Shown here: piece by piece, positions 27,681-37,545 of the stretch | Position numbering within the stretch: position 1 is the stretch's first letter | Layout of the letters: each line of letters opens with the position of its first letter | DNA from: JAGPUQ01 sp049325095 | GTDB taxonomy: Bacteria > Pseudomonadota > Gammaproteobacteria > Pseudomonadales > Porticoccaceae | Direction: 5' to 3' | DNA: 64,000 nucleotides | Assembly: GCA_049325095.1 (NCBI GenBank) | Contig: JBMOPO010000032.1 | Coordinates: forward strand, 124,001 to 188,000 | The notes under the pieces: generated by a model | Seen by the model: the letters and a program-made list of their open reading frames with translations, nothing else | Database searches by the model: none | Told to the model about the DNA's origin: nothing | Position numbers and translations under genes: made by a program

Positions 27681-28648
27681 CGCATCGCCTCCAGGGTGGC
27701 TGCCAGGCGCTGCTTGAGCTGCTCCGCGTCCGGCAGGCGGATGCCCAGCGCTTCGGCCACCGCGGCATTGGTGGCGATACTGTAGTCGCCGGGATCGGAC
27801 AGCCCCGGCGGGTATTCCCCGGTGCGGCGCCAGCGATCGAGCAGCTCGGCGCCGGCGCGGCCGATTTCCTCCGGCGTCACGAAGATCGACGCCAGGGCGC
27901 CGGCGCTGACATAAGCCTGGGAAAACGCGATCACCGGCGTCCGTTCCCGGAAACCCAGCTGCAGCAGCCATTTCGCCACGGCGCTGTTGAAGTCCGTACG
28001 GTCGGGGAGGACCAGGGCCGCGTCGGCCGCGCCGAGCAGCGGGGCGAGCGTCGCCAGCGGGTTGTCCTCCGGGCCCAGCACGCCGACCAGTGGCTCGAAG
28101 CGGGCCGCAGCCGCTTCCCGCTGCACCAGCTCCAGGTGCTTGCGGGAAATCGGCCCGAGCACGATCGCCAGGCTCTTCGCTTCGGGCAGCAGGGCGCGCG
28201 CCAGCGCGATCGGATAGCGCGGCGGCTGGTCGATCGCCAGGGCGGGGTTGAATTGGATGCCCGGGTCCCGGGCCCGTTGTTGCAGCCAGGCGTCGCGGGT
28301 GATGAACAGGTGCAGGGCCGCGCGCTCCGGATACCGTGCCCGCAGCACCTCCATGGCCCTCGATCCCAGGGTGACGAGCAGGTCTTCGGGAGCCCAGGGG
28401 CCGCTCAGGTCGGTATCGATTTTGACCAGGGTGCCGGGGTCCAATTCGCTCAGGCGCTGGCGCAGGCTGGTGGCGGCATCGCGATAATAGAGGGCATCGT
28501 CGGCGATGAGTACCCGTACTTCCGCGCAGCGCGCCGCCGGGATCCAGAGCACCAGTGCGACCAGCCACGCCAACCGCGGGCGGCATCGCCGCGGTCGCCG
28601 TGGCCGCCAAGGTCGCCGTTGTGCCGCCACCTGTCCTCCCTGTCCCAT
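27677..28648 (-). CDS. Periplasmic ABC-type binding protein without ABC partners (trio 1)
   Basis: 323 residues. Start at ATG 28648 behind a GGAG ribosome site; basic N-terminus then signal anchor LAWLVALVLWIPAARCAEV. The mature part has the type I periplasmic-binding-fold pattern of the ABC_sub_bind family (PF04392), e.g. SLAIVLGPISRKHLEL and TPVIAFSQAYVSAGALASIFVTPEEIGR. No permease or ATPase gene is nearby; instead the gene overlaps the sensor kinase and follows a TonB receptor gene. The likely role is to hand a captured ligand to the kinase sensor domain. Confidence 0.8.
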   Translation of the reverse strand: MGQGGQVAAQRRPWRPRRPRRCRPRLAWLVALVLWIPAARCAEVRVLIADDALYYRDAATSLRQRLSELDPGTLVKIDTDLSGPWAPEDLLVTLGSRAMEVLRARYPERAALHLFITRDAWLQQRARDPGIQFNPALAIDQPPRYPIALARALLPEAKSLAIVLGPISRKHLELVQREAAAARFEPLVGVLGPEDNPLATLAPLLGAADAALVLPDRTDFNSAVAKWLLQLGFRERTPVIAFSQAYVSAGALASIFVTPEEIGRAGAELLDRWRRTGEYPPGLSDPGDYSIATNAAVAEALGIRLPDAEQLKQRLAATLEAMR

Positions 28649-28785
28649 TTCGCTCCGCCAACCGCCGCCCGGTTCTTCACCTGGACCGGGGCGATCGCCC
28701 GCGGTTCCGGCGCCGGTCATCCCGGCCGGTGCGCGCGCTCGCAGCGCACCGGCCCGGGTCCCGTCGCCTGCGCGTCACTGGGCGA

Positions 28786-30870
28786 TCAATTGGGCAGATC
28801 GACCCGGGCGTGCAGATAGACGGCGGTTTCGAAGCGGTTTTCCCGGTTGAATTCGTGATAGTCGCCGCCCAGGTTCTGGGCCACGAGTTGCAGTTGGCCG
28901 CGGCTCGACCCGACCCGAAAGCGCCAGGTGGTCTGCGCGTCCACCCGGGTGAACGCCCCGATCGGGTTGCCGTTGCGCCAGTCCACGCCACTTTGGCGGT
29001 AGACGAAAAACCCGCTGTCGAGGTTCTCTGTCCAGCGGTGGTTGAACAGCAGGCCCCCGGAGTGGCGCGGCGTGCCGCCGTCGAAATCCTTGAGCTCCAG
29101 GGTCGGCTCGAACTGGTTGACGTAGCGGCTGTCGAGGTCCTGGCAGGCGTAGTGCAGGCGCACCCAGTCGCGCTCCGTCAGGCGGTAGAAGAGCTGCAAT
29201 TCGATCCCGGTGGTGTCCCAGGAGGAAAAGTTGTCGCGCACCAGCCGTTCGTCGTCGAAGAACGGGGGCAGCGGCGCGATGGGCTCCCGGTAATCGTCGA
29301 TGCCGTCGCTGATCTCTTCGCGAAACAGCTTGATATCGAAGTCGATGCCCAGTTCGGGAAACCGGGCCAGGTAGGCGAGATCCAGGCTGTCGATGCGCTC
29401 GTCGTCCAGATCGGCGGTGCGGCGGACATCGTCCACGACCAGGCCGTCCAGCAGCGAGAGCTGCCGCTCACGGGCTTCGGAGATCGAGGGCGAGCGCCGC
29501 CCCCGGGCCGCAGTCAGGCGCAGAGTCTGATCCGGCCACAGCTCGCGGGCCGCCGACACCCGGGGCGACACCAGGATGCCGACCGGCGTTTTTTCGGCCA
29601 TGGCGCCGGCGGAGATCGACCACCGATCGAACGGTTGCCACTCGCCGTGGGCGAACAGCCGAAACAACTGCTCGTCGTGGGATCCGCGATCGCCGATGAG
29701 CGCCACGCTGTCGATGGTTTCCTGCCGGGCGCCGGCGCCCCATGCCCAGCGGACCTGCGGGGATTGCCCCCGGTAGACGGCCTCCAGATCCAGGCGCTCC
29801 GATTCAATGGTGTGAAAACCGGTGGTGTAGTGCTGGTCGGGAATGCCGAACAGCAGCGGTATTGCGGCCGCGTCCAGGCCGGTGAGCTCGGATACCAGGC
29901 CGAAGTCGCGTACGCCGTTGGCGCGCAGATGGTTGCGGTAGAAAGTGGTCTGGAGCTCCCGCCCGCCGGCCAGTTGCCGCTCCCAGGCGAAGCGCTGAAA
30001 CTGGTTGTAGTAGCGGATCGGGACGTATTCCTGCACCCGGTCGGCGTCCCCGAACTCGGTGTCATGGCGGGAAAAGCCGGCATCGAAGCTGAGCGTGTCG
30101 GCGAGCGTCGGGGTGAAGGTGGTGCGCAGGTGCGCGTTCCAGGTCTCGGCGCCGTCGTCGGGGCCAAAGGCGTTGACGTTGGGAAACCCGCGGTTGTGAT
30201 CGAAGCCCAGCGACAGCCGGTAGTCGAAGTTCCCGGTCTGGTCGCTGTGCCGCACCCAGACCTGGCGCGTGGCGCGATCGCCGCCGGTGACGCGAGCGCG
30301 GGTGCCGTCGTCCTGCACCGGCGCCCGGGTGATGATGTTCACCGCGCCGGCGAAGGCGTTGGAGCCGTGGGCGGCGGCGCTCGGGCCGCGGACGATCTCG
30401 ATGCGCTCGACATCCTCGAAATCGATCCCCAGCGCGCCCCAGACCACGGTGGACTGGATCGGGTCGTAGACCGACCGGCCGTCGACCATCACCTCCAGAT
30501 GATTGGGCAGCTCGCGCCCCTGGCCGTGGTAGGAGATACCGAAGCGGTTGGCGTTGACCGCATAGGCCTGGAAGCCCGGCACCAGCCGGAACACGTCCAC
30601 CCAGTTCATGGCGCCGGCGGCGCGCAGCATGTCGGCGGTGATCACCGTGGTGCTGGCCGGGGCCCGCGCCGCGGTCTGGGGGAAGTGGCTGACGATGCTC
30701 AGTTGCGGGATGGGTCCCAGCAGGTCGGCTTCGGCGAGCGTGACCTGGCGCTCGCCCGCCCCCGCCCCGAGGGGCACCAGGGCGCCGAGGCTCCAGGCGA
30801 CCAGGTAACGCGCGCGGCCGGCGGGTCGGGCCCGAACCGGTGCGGAGGGTGTCGTTGGCGTGGTCGGCAT
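28786..30870 (-). CDS. TonB-dependent outer-membrane receptor (trio 1)
   Basis: About 694 residues from ATG 30870; starts at 30903 and 30945 are also in frame, but a TACAAT box at 30902-30907 favours the shortest. Signal peptide about residues 18-40. The plug domain has TTVITADMLRAAGAMNWVD, VMVDGRSVYDP and VERIEIVRGPSAAAHGSNAF (about 70-185), followed by the beta-barrel and a C-terminal aromatic-poor strand ending VYLHARVDLPN. Ligand unknown; the plug resembles the vitamin B12/siderophore receptor class. Followed by the binding protein after 137 bases. Confidence 0.9.
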   Translation of the reverse strand: MPTTPTTPSAPVRARPAGRARYLVAWSLGALVPLGAGAGERQVTLAEADLLGPIPQLSIVSHFPQTAARAPASTTVITADMLRAAGAMNWVDVFRLVPGFQAYAVNANRFGISYHGQGRELPNHLEVMVDGRSVYDPIQSTVVWGALGIDFEDVERIEIVRGPSAAAHGSNAFAGAVNIITRAPVQDDGTRARVTGGDRATRQVWVRHSDQTGNFDYRLSLGFDHNRGFPNVNAFGPDDGAETWNAHLRTTFTPTLADTLSFDAGFSRHDTEFGDADRVQEYVPIRYYNQFQRFAWERQLAGGRELQTTFYRNHLRANGVRDFGLVSELTGLDAAAIPLLFGIPDQHYTTGFHTIESERLDLEAVYRGQSPQVRWAWGAGARQETIDSVALIGDRGSHDEQLFRLFAHGEWQPFDRWSISAGAMAEKTPVGILVSPRVSAARELWPDQTLRLTAARGRRSPSISEARERQLSLLDGLVVDDVRRTADLDDERIDSLDLAYLARFPELGIDFDIKLFREEISDGIDDYREPIAPLPPFFDDERLVRDNFSSWDTTGIELQLFYRLTERDWVRLHYACQDLDSRYVNQFEPTLELKDFDGGTPRHSGGLLFNHRWTENLDSGFFVYRQSGVDWRNGNPIGAFTRVDAQTTWRFRVGSSRGQLQLVAQNLGGDYHEFNRENRFETAVYLHARVDLPN

Positions 30871-30901
30871 GGTCGCGTGAGGGTTCCAAAAGCTGGCCGG
30901 C

Positions 30902-30907
30902 ATTGTA
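30902..30907 (-). promoter_or_regulatory. Candidate -10 for trio 1 operon
   Basis: TACAAT on the minus strand, 31 bases before ATG 30870. No convincing -35 box. If used, it rules out the two longer starts of the receptor. Confidence 0.3.
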
Positions 30908-31100
30908 CCCGCCGCCTGCGCCGGCGATAGCGATCCGCTGCGCACTTCGCCAAGCCTGCGCTCGCCGCCGCAGTCCCGGTCGCTGGCGCGGCTGACAGGC
31001 CGGGCGCCGCTTGTGTACCATGCCGGGGTCCAATCGGCCCGGTGGCGATGTCGTGGCGGAGGTCGTCGCGGCGTAGCGGGCCCTCCCGCACGGCCATCCC

Positions 31101-31790
31101 ATGAGCGAAATCTACTTTGTGCGCCACGGCCAGGCTTCGCTTGGCGCGCGGAATTACGACCAGTTGTCGCCGCTCGGCTGGGAGCAGGCGCGCTGGCTGG
31201 GCGAGCATTTCCGGGAGCGCGACCTGAGCTTCGACCGGGTGGTGGTCGGCGACATGCGGCGCCACCGGGAGACGCTGGAAGGCATCGCGGCGGGCATGGG
31301 GCAGGCGCTGACCCCGGAGATCGACCCGCGCCTGAACGAGTTTTCCTTCCATCCCGTGCTGCTGACCTACTGCCGGGTGCACCGGCCGGGCACGCCCGAG
31401 CCGCGCACCGCCGCCGAGTTCTTCGGCATCCTCCGCGAGGTCCTGGCCGCCTGGATCTCCGGCGACCTGGATGCCGAGCTGGCCGCCGCCGGCCATGCCG
31501 TCGAGAGCTGGCGCGACTTCAACGCGCGGGTGGTGGCGGGGCTGCGCGCGGCGGCCCGGGGCGAGGCCGGGGAGCGGGTGTTGATCGTGTCGTCCGGGGG
31601 CCCCAAGTCGCTGGCGGTCAAGCACGTGATGGGGCTGTCCGATGACGCCGCGGTGGACCTGATGATGCAGATCCGCAACACCGCGACCACCCGCTTTCTG
31701 CGCGCGGGCGACCGGCTCGCGCTGCACACCTTCAACAGCCTGGCGCACATGGAGCGGCCCGATCGCGAGCACGCGATCACCATGGCCTGA
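31101..31790 (+). CDS. Histidine phosphatase superfamily protein (first copy)
   Basis: 229 residues of the phosphoglycerate-mutase-like superfamily. The RHG motif is at residues 8-10 (YFVRHGQASLG), a second arginine is in GDMRRHRET and a late motif is LIVSSGGP where a second histidine is usual; SGG replaces the SHG seen in most members, so activity is uncertain. Ends 39 bases before the acyl-CoA dehydrogenase gene. Substrate unknown. Confidence 0.8.
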   Translation: MSEIYFVRHGQASLGARNYDQLSPLGWEQARWLGEHFRERDLSFDRVVVGDMRRHRETLEGIAAGMGQALTPEIDPRLNEFSFHPVLLTYCRVHRPGTPEPRTAAEFFGILREVLAAWISGDLDAELAAAGHAVESWRDFNARVVAGLRAAARGEAGERVLIVSSGGPKSLAVKHVMGLSDDAAVDLMMQIRNTATTRFLRAGDRLALHTFNSLAHMERPDREHAITMA

Positions 31791-31829
31791 TGGCGCCTTT
31801 CACCCCCATTGCGGAGGAGACGGTCAGCG

Positions 31830-33038
31830 ATGAATTTCGACTACTCGGACCAGGCGCGCGACCTGCAGGTCCGCCTGCAGCGCTTCATGGAGGACGAGGT
31901 CTATCCGGTGGAGCACGCCTATCGGGAATACCTCAAGACCGCCGAGAACCCCTGGGCCAGCCCGCCGCTGATGGCGGAGCTCAAGGCCAAGGCCAGGCAG
32001 GCCGGCCTGTGGAACCTGTTTCTGCCCGCCCGCCACCATCCCGACGGGCTCAGCAACCTCGACTATGCGCCCCTGGCCGAGATCATGGGCCGGGTGCTCT
32101 GGGCGCCGGAGGTGTTCAACTGCAATGCGCCCGACACCGGCAACATGGAAGTGTTCATCAAGTACGGCACCGAGGAACAGAAGGCGCGCTGGCTCGAACC
32201 CCTGCTGGCCGGCGAGATCCGCTCCGCGTTCGCCATGACCGAGCCGGACGTGGCGTCTTCGGATGCCACCAATGTGCAGTGTTCCATCGTCCGCGACGGC
32301 GATCACTACGTGATCAACGGCCGCAAGTGGTTCATCACCGGGATCCTGCACGAGCACTGCGAGATCATCATCCTGATGGGCAAGACCGACCCGGACAACC
32401 CCAACCGCCACCTCCAGCAGTCGCAGATCCTGGTGCCCCGCGACACCCCGGGGGTGCGGGTGACCCGGGCGCTGACCACCCTGGGCTACGCCGATCCGCC
32501 GCTCGGCCACGGCGAGGTGGTGTTCGAGAACGTGCGGGTGCCGGTGGAGAACCTGCTGCTCGGCGAGGGCCGGGGTTTCGAGATCGCCCAGGGCCGCCTG
32601 GGGCCGGGCCGCATCCATCACTGCATGCGCCTGATCGGCTGCGCGCAGCGCGCGCTGGAACTCATGTGCCAGCGGGTCGAGCGGCGCAGCACCTTCGGCC
32701 GCAAGCTCAGCGAGCACCAGTCGGTGCGCGAGGACATCGCCCAGTCGTTCTGCGACATCGAGCAGGCGCGGCTGCTGACCCTGCGCGCCGCCGAGAAGAT
32801 CGACCGCCAGGGCACCAAGGAGGCCCGCGACCTGATCGCGGCGATCAAGATCGTCACTCCGGCCATGGCCCAGCGGGTCATCGACCGGGCCATCCAGGTA
32901 CACGGCGCCGCCGGCCTCACCGAGGATTTCTTCCTCGCCGAGGCCTTCACCTATGCGCGCCAGATCCGCTTCGCCGACGGCCCGGACCAAGTGCACATGA
33001 TGCAGCTCGGCCGTTCGCTGGTGAAGCAGTACGCCTGA
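31830..33038 (+). CDS. Acyl-CoA dehydrogenase, ACAD10/11-like
   Basis: 402-residue flavoprotein. Start ATG 31830 follows GCGGAGGAGA. FAD-binding signature AFAMTEPDVASSDATNV (about residues 132-148), WFITGIL, and C-terminal QVHGAAGLTEDFFLAEAFTYAR. The immediately following gene is an aminoglycoside-phosphotransferase-like kinase. In mammals these two activities are fused in ACAD10/ACAD11, and in Pseudomonas LvaA/LvaC they jointly break down 4-hydroxyacyl-CoA. By analogy this pair may act on hydroxyacyl-CoAs rather than plain fatty acyl-CoAs. Confidence 0.9.
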   Translation: MNFDYSDQARDLQVRLQRFMEDEVYPVEHAYREYLKTAENPWASPPLMAELKAKARQAGLWNLFLPARHHPDGLSNLDYAPLAEIMGRVLWAPEVFNCNAPDTGNMEVFIKYGTEEQKARWLEPLLAGEIRSAFAMTEPDVASSDATNVQCSIVRDGDHYVINGRKWFITGILHEHCEIIILMGKTDPDNPNRHLQQSQILVPRDTPGVRVTRALTTLGYADPPLGHGEVVFENVRVPVENLLLGEGRGFEIAQGRLGPGRIHHCMRLIGCAQRALELMCQRVERRSTFGRKLSEHQSVREDIAQSFCDIEQARLLTLRAAEKIDRQGTKEARDLIAAIKIVTPAMAQRVIDRAIQVHGAAGLTEDFFLAEAFTYARQIRFADGPDQVHMMQLGRSLVKQYA

Positions 33039-33052
33039 GCGGAGGGGCGGCG

Positions 33053-34099
33053 ATGGCACAGGCGATCGACCAACTGCCGCTGGACCGGTTGGGCGGCTAT
33101 CTGGCCGCGCACATCCCCGGCTTCGGCCGGCTGCTGGGCGCCGAGAAGTTCGAGGGCGGCCAGTCCAACCCCACCTTTCTGCTCACCGCGAGCGGCGGCC
33201 GCTACGTGCTGCGCCGCAAGCCGGCGGGCGAGGTGCTGCCCTCTGCCCACGCGGTGGACCGCGAATACCGGGTCATGAAGGCGCTGGCGGATACCCCGGT
33301 GCCGGTGCCGCCGGTGCGGGTGCTGTGCGAGGACGACGCGGTCATCGGCAGCAAGTTCTACGTGATGGATTTCCTCGACGGCAACGTCTACTGGGAGGCG
33401 CCGCTGCCGGGCTTCACCAACGCCGAGCGCGCCGCCATGTACGACCGCATGAACGCGGTGCTCGCCGATCTCCACCAGGTCGATGTCGAGGCCGTGGGGC
33501 TGGGGGATTTCGGCAAACCCGGCAATTACTTCGAGCGCCAGTTCAAGCGCTGGACCAAACAGTACCGCGCCTCCGAGACCGAATCCATCGAGGCCATGGA
33601 AATCCTGATGGCCTGGCTGCCGGCGCGGATGCCGGCCGATGACGGCCGGGTGGCGTTGATCCACGGCGACTACCGGCTCGACAACCTGATCTTTGCCAGG
33701 GATCGCCCGGAGATCCTCGCGGTGCTCGACTGGGAGCTGTCCACCCTCGGCCATCCCTTTTCCGACATCGCCTACCAGTGCATGCAGCTGCGCATCCCCG
33801 CGGATCCGAAGCTGGGCAACCTGGGCGGCCTGGGCGGCCTCGACCGCCGCGCGCTGGGCATTCCCACCGAGGAGGAGTACGTCGCCCGCTACTGCGAGCG
33901 CATGGGATTGCCCGGCATCCCGGACTGGTCGTTCTATCTCGGCTTCAGCTTTTTCCGCTTCGCCGCCATCCTGCAGGGCATCATGAAGCGCTACCTGGAC
34001 GGCACCGCCTCCAGCACCGAGGCGCTGACCTATGGGCGCATGACCCGCCCCATGGCGGAGATGGCGGTCGAGTTTCTGCGCGCGCAGGGTGAACTTTGA
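33053..34099 (+). CDS. APH-like phosphotransferase, probable hydroxyacyl-CoA kinase
   Basis: 348 residues with the aminoglycoside-phosphotransferase kinase fold. ATP lysine in YVLRRKP, catalytic loop LIHGDYRLDNLIF (about residues 201-213) and metal-binding aspartate in LAVLDWELSTLGHPFSD. Start ATG 33053 follows GGAGGGG. It lies 14 bases after the acyl-CoA dehydrogenase gene. The neighbourhood argues for a metabolic kinase rather than antibiotic resistance. Confidence 0.88.
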   Translation: MAQAIDQLPLDRLGGYLAAHIPGFGRLLGAEKFEGGQSNPTFLLTASGGRYVLRRKPAGEVLPSAHAVDREYRVMKALADTPVPVPPVRVLCEDDAVIGSKFYVMDFLDGNVYWEAPLPGFTNAERAAMYDRMNAVLADLHQVDVEAVGLGDFGKPGNYFERQFKRWTKQYRASETESIEAMEILMAWLPARMPADDGRVALIHGDYRLDNLIFARDRPEILAVLDWELSTLGHPFSDIAYQCMQLRIPADPKLGNLGGLGGLDRRALGIPTEEEYVARYCERMGLPGIPDWSFYLGFSFFRFAAILQGIMKRYLDGTASSTEALTYGRMTRPMAEMAVEFLRAQGEL

Positions 34100-34118
34100 A
34101 ACCAAACGGGAGGGGGAT

Positions 34119-35096
34119 ATGAAAGCGCTGGTGTGCGAGGCCTTCGGGCCGGTCGACGACCTGGTCTACCGGGAATTTCCGGATCCGGTGCCGGGACAGG
34201 GGGAGGTACTGGTCGATGTCGAGGCGATCGGGGTGAACTTTCCCGACGGCCTGCTGGTGGAGGGCAAGTATCAGCTGCGCCCGCAGTGCCCCTTCGTGCC
34301 GGGCAGCGAGTTCGCCGGCCGGGTGGCCGCGCTGGGACCGGGGGCCGGCGGCTTTGCGGTCGGCGACCGGGTGTTCGGCTGGCACATCGGCGGCGGCGCC
34401 TACGCCGAGCGGGTGGTCGCCCTGACCTCCGAGATCCATCCCCTGCCCGCCGCGCTCTCGGTGGAGCAGGGCGCGGCGCTGCTCTGTGCCACCGGCACCG
34501 CGCATCACGCGCTGCGCCAGCGCGGCCGCCTGCAGCCGGGCGAGACCCTGGTGGTGCTGGGCGCCGCGGGCGGCACCGGCATCGGTGCGGTGCAGGTGGG
34601 CAAGGCGATCGGCGCGCGGGTGATCGCGGTCTGCTCGAGCGACGAGAAGCTCGAGTTCGCCCTGTCCCAGGGCGCCGACGAGGGCATCAACTACAGCCGC
34701 GAGGACCTCAACCAGGCGATCAAGGCCCGCACCGGCGGCCGCGGCGCGGACGTGGTCTACGATCCTGTGGGCGGCGACGCCTTCGACGCCTGCTCCCGGG
34801 CCATGGCCTGGGACGGCCGCCTGCTGGTGGTGGGGTTCGCCTCCGGCCGGATTCCCAAGCTGCCGGTCAACTTGACCCTGGTGAAGGGCTACTCGGTGGT
34901 GGGGGTGTTCTGGGGCGAGTTCACACGCCGCGAGCCCGAGGCCCACGCCGCCAACATGCGCGAGCTGCTGGCCTGGGTGGCGGCCGGCAAGGTGGTACCG
35001 ATCATCGATCGGGTGTTCCGGCTGGCCGACGGCATCCGGGCCATCCAGTACGTCACCGGCCGCAATGTGCGCGGCAAGGTGGTGGTGAAACCCTGA
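34119..35096 (+). CDS. NADPH:quinone oxidoreductase-like zinc-free MDR enzyme
   Basis: 325-residue medium-chain dehydrogenase/reductase. Start ATG 34119 behind GGGAGGGGG; the open frame begins earlier at 34089, inside the kinase 3' end. The cofactor motif is VLGAAGGTGIGAVQVGKAIG (about residues 145-164), and VVYDPVGGDAF follows. No catalytic-zinc cysteine/histidine pattern. Reduces quinones or enoyl compounds; probably an enoyl reductase in the surrounding catabolic unit. Confidence 0.88.
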   Translation: MKALVCEAFGPVDDLVYREFPDPVPGQGEVLVDVEAIGVNFPDGLLVEGKYQLRPQCPFVPGSEFAGRVAALGPGAGGFAVGDRVFGWHIGGGAYAERVVALTSEIHPLPAALSVEQGAALLCATGTAHHALRQRGRLQPGETLVVLGAAGGTGIGAVQVGKAIGARVIAVCSSDEKLEFALSQGADEGINYSREDLNQAIKARTGGRGADVVYDPVGGDAFDACSRAMAWDGRLLVVGFASGRIPKLPVNLTLVKGYSVVGVFWGEFTRREPEAHAANMRELLAWVAAGKVVPIIDRVFRLADGIRAIQYVTGRNVRGKVVVKP

Positions 35097-35123
35097 GCGA
35101 GTCCGGGCGTGTACCGGACTCGC
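35097..35123 (+). terminator. Hairpin immediately after the oxidoreductase stop
   Basis: Perfect 10-bp inverted repeat GCGAGTCCGG / CCGGACTCGC with a 7-base loop, starting at the base after the TGA. No T-run follows. It probably limits read-through into the SDR genes. Confidence 0.45.
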
Positions 35124-35127
35124 GACA

Positions 35128-35204
35128 GAAGCAATGCGCAGGACGCGCATTGCTTCACAAACCCTGAGGGCTTGTGAATTTTCCAGGCTCACAAACTTTG
35201 AGGG
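35128..35204. repeat. Compound intergenic repeat A
   Basis: A second hairpin with 12-bp arms (GAAGCAATGCGC / GCGCATTGCTTC, 35128-35139 and 35145-35156), then two direct repeats of 15 bases with two differences (CACAAACCCTGAGGG at 35156-35170, CACAAACTTTGAGGG at 35190-35204), the second closing a TTGTGA / TCACAA inverted repeat. The 17-mer CGCATTGCTTCACAAAC at 35146-35162 recurs, inverted, at 45600-45616. Confidence 0.6.
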
Positions 35205-35211
35205 CATGACC

Positions 35212-35973
<762 letters not shown>

Positions 35974-35985
35974 AGGAGACCGTCG

Positions 35986-36750
35986 ATGGCAACTCAACTG
36001 TTCGATCTGAGTGGCCGGGTGGCACTGGTCTCCGGCGCCAGCCGCGGCATCGGCGAGGCGATCGCCAGGCTGCTGGCGGAGCAGGGCGCCCACGTGATCG
36101 TCACCAGCCGCCGGCTGGAGAGCTGCGCCCCGGTCGCCGCCGGCATCCGTGCGGCGGGCGGCAGCGCCGAGGCCCTGGCCTGCCACATCGGCGAGCTGGA
36201 GCAGATCGAGGCGACCTTCCGGGCGGTGCGGGACCGGCACGGCCGGCTCGACATCCTGGTCAACAACGCCGCCGCCAACCCCTATTTCGGCCACGTGGTG
36301 GACACCGATGTCGGCGCCTTCCAGAAGACCCTGGATGTCAATGTGCGCGGCTACTTCTACATGTCGGTGGGCGCCATCCGCCTGATGCGCGAAGCCGGCC
36401 GCGGCGCCATCGTCAATGTGGGCTCGGTCAACGGCATCACCCCGGGGCCGCTGCAGGGCATCTACTCGATCTCCAAGGCCGCCATCATCAGCATGACCAA
36501 GACCTTCGCCAAGGAGTGCGCGGCCGAGAACATCCGGGTCAACGCCCTGTTGCCCGGGCTGACCCACACCAAATTCGCCGGCGCCCTGTTCACCAACGAG
36601 GACGTCCACCGCGAGATCATGGCCGGCATCCCCATGGGCCGCCACGCCGAGCCCGGGGAGATGGCCGGCGCGGTGCTCTACCTGGTGTCGGATGCCGCCA
36701 GTTACACCACCGGCGCCTGTCTTCCGGTGGACGGCGGGATTACGATTTGA
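35986..36750 (+). CDS. Short-chain dehydrogenase/reductase (second of three)
   Basis: 254 residues starting at ATG 35986 behind GAAGGAGA, 12 bases after the previous SDR. Cofactor motif SGASRGIG, NNAA, serine in NVGSVNG and the active-site YSISKAA. The N-terminal 12 residues are close to those of the first SDR (LFDLSGRVALVSGA), so the two are probably duplicates. Confidence 0.88.
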   Translation: MATQLFDLSGRVALVSGASRGIGEAIARLLAEQGAHVIVTSRRLESCAPVAAGIRAAGGSAEALACHIGELEQIEATFRAVRDRHGRLDILVNNAAANPYFGHVVDTDVGAFQKTLDVNVRGYFYMSVGAIRLMREAGRGAIVNVGSVNGITPGPLQGIYSISKAAIISMTKTFAKECAAENIRVNALLPGLTHTKFAGALFTNEDVHREIMAGIPMGRHAEPGEMAGAVLYLVSDAASYTTGACLPVDGGITI

Positions 36751-36776
36751 GTCCGCTACCGGAGCCGAGGCGAACC

Positions 36777-37541
36777 ATGCGCACCCGCTATGATTTCGAC
36801 CACCAGGTGGTGCTGATCACCGGCGCCGGTTCCGGCTTCGGCCGGCTGGCCGCGGAGCGCTTCGCGGCCGCCGGCGCGCGCCTGGCGCTGTGCGACATCG
36901 ACGAGGTCGCGGTGACCGCCACCGCCCGCCAGTTGAGCGCCGAGGCGGTCATGGCGCGCGCCTGCGATGTCGGCGACCCGGACCAGATCGCGGAGTTCTT
37001 CGCCGCCTTCGACGACTGCTACGACCGCCTCGACGTGGCGGTCAACAACGCCGGCGTGTCCCACGCCAAGCTGCGCCTGCACGAGACCGACCTGGACATG
37101 TGGGAGCGGGTGATCGGCACCAACCTGCGCGGCGTCTACCTGTGCATGCAGCAGGAGCTGGCGCGCATGGTGGAGCGCAACAGCGGCGCGATCCTCAATG
37201 TCAGCTCGGCGGCGGGCATCCTGGGGGCGCCCTTTCTCAGCCTCTACAGCGCCAGCAAGCACGGCGTGATCGGGCTCACCAGGTCGGCGGCGCTCGAATA
37301 CGGCCGCAAGGGGATCCGGGTCAACGCTCTGTGCCCGGCCTTCACCCTCACCCCCATGGTGGAGGCCAGCCTCAATGCCGCCGGCGGCAAGAGCCGCGCC
37401 AATCTGGAGGCCGGCAACCCCATGCGCCGGCTGGGTGAAATGGAGGAAGTGGTGCAGGCCATGCTGTGGGCCTGCTGCGACGACAACAGCTTCATGAACG
37501 GCGCCGTGATTCCCATCGATGGCGGCCTGGCGGCCGGTTGA
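36777..37541 (+). CDS. Short-chain dehydrogenase/reductase (third of three)
   Basis: 254 residues. Cofactor motif TGAGSGFG, NNAG, serine in NVSSAAGI and YSASKHG. Start ATG 36777 follows GGAGCCGAGG. The C-terminal NGAVIPIDGG segment is the classical SDR end. Same operon as the two SDRs before it. Confidence 0.88.
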   Translation: MRTRYDFDHQVVLITGAGSGFGRLAAERFAAAGARLALCDIDEVAVTATARQLSAEAVMARACDVGDPDQIAEFFAAFDDCYDRLDVAVNNAGVSHAKLRLHETDLDMWERVIGTNLRGVYLCMQQELARMVERNSGAILNVSSAAGILGAPFLSLYSASKHGVIGLTRSAALEYGRKGIRVNALCPAFTLTPMVEASLNAAGGKSRANLEAGNPMRRLGEMEEVVQAMLWACCDDNSFMNGAVIPIDGGLAAG

Positions 37542-37545
37542 ATCC

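Noticed and set aside
33053..34099. Aminoglycoside resistance gene
   Set aside because: APH fold, but it sits in an acyl-CoA operon and matches the metabolic kinase branch; antibiotic resistance is not supported.
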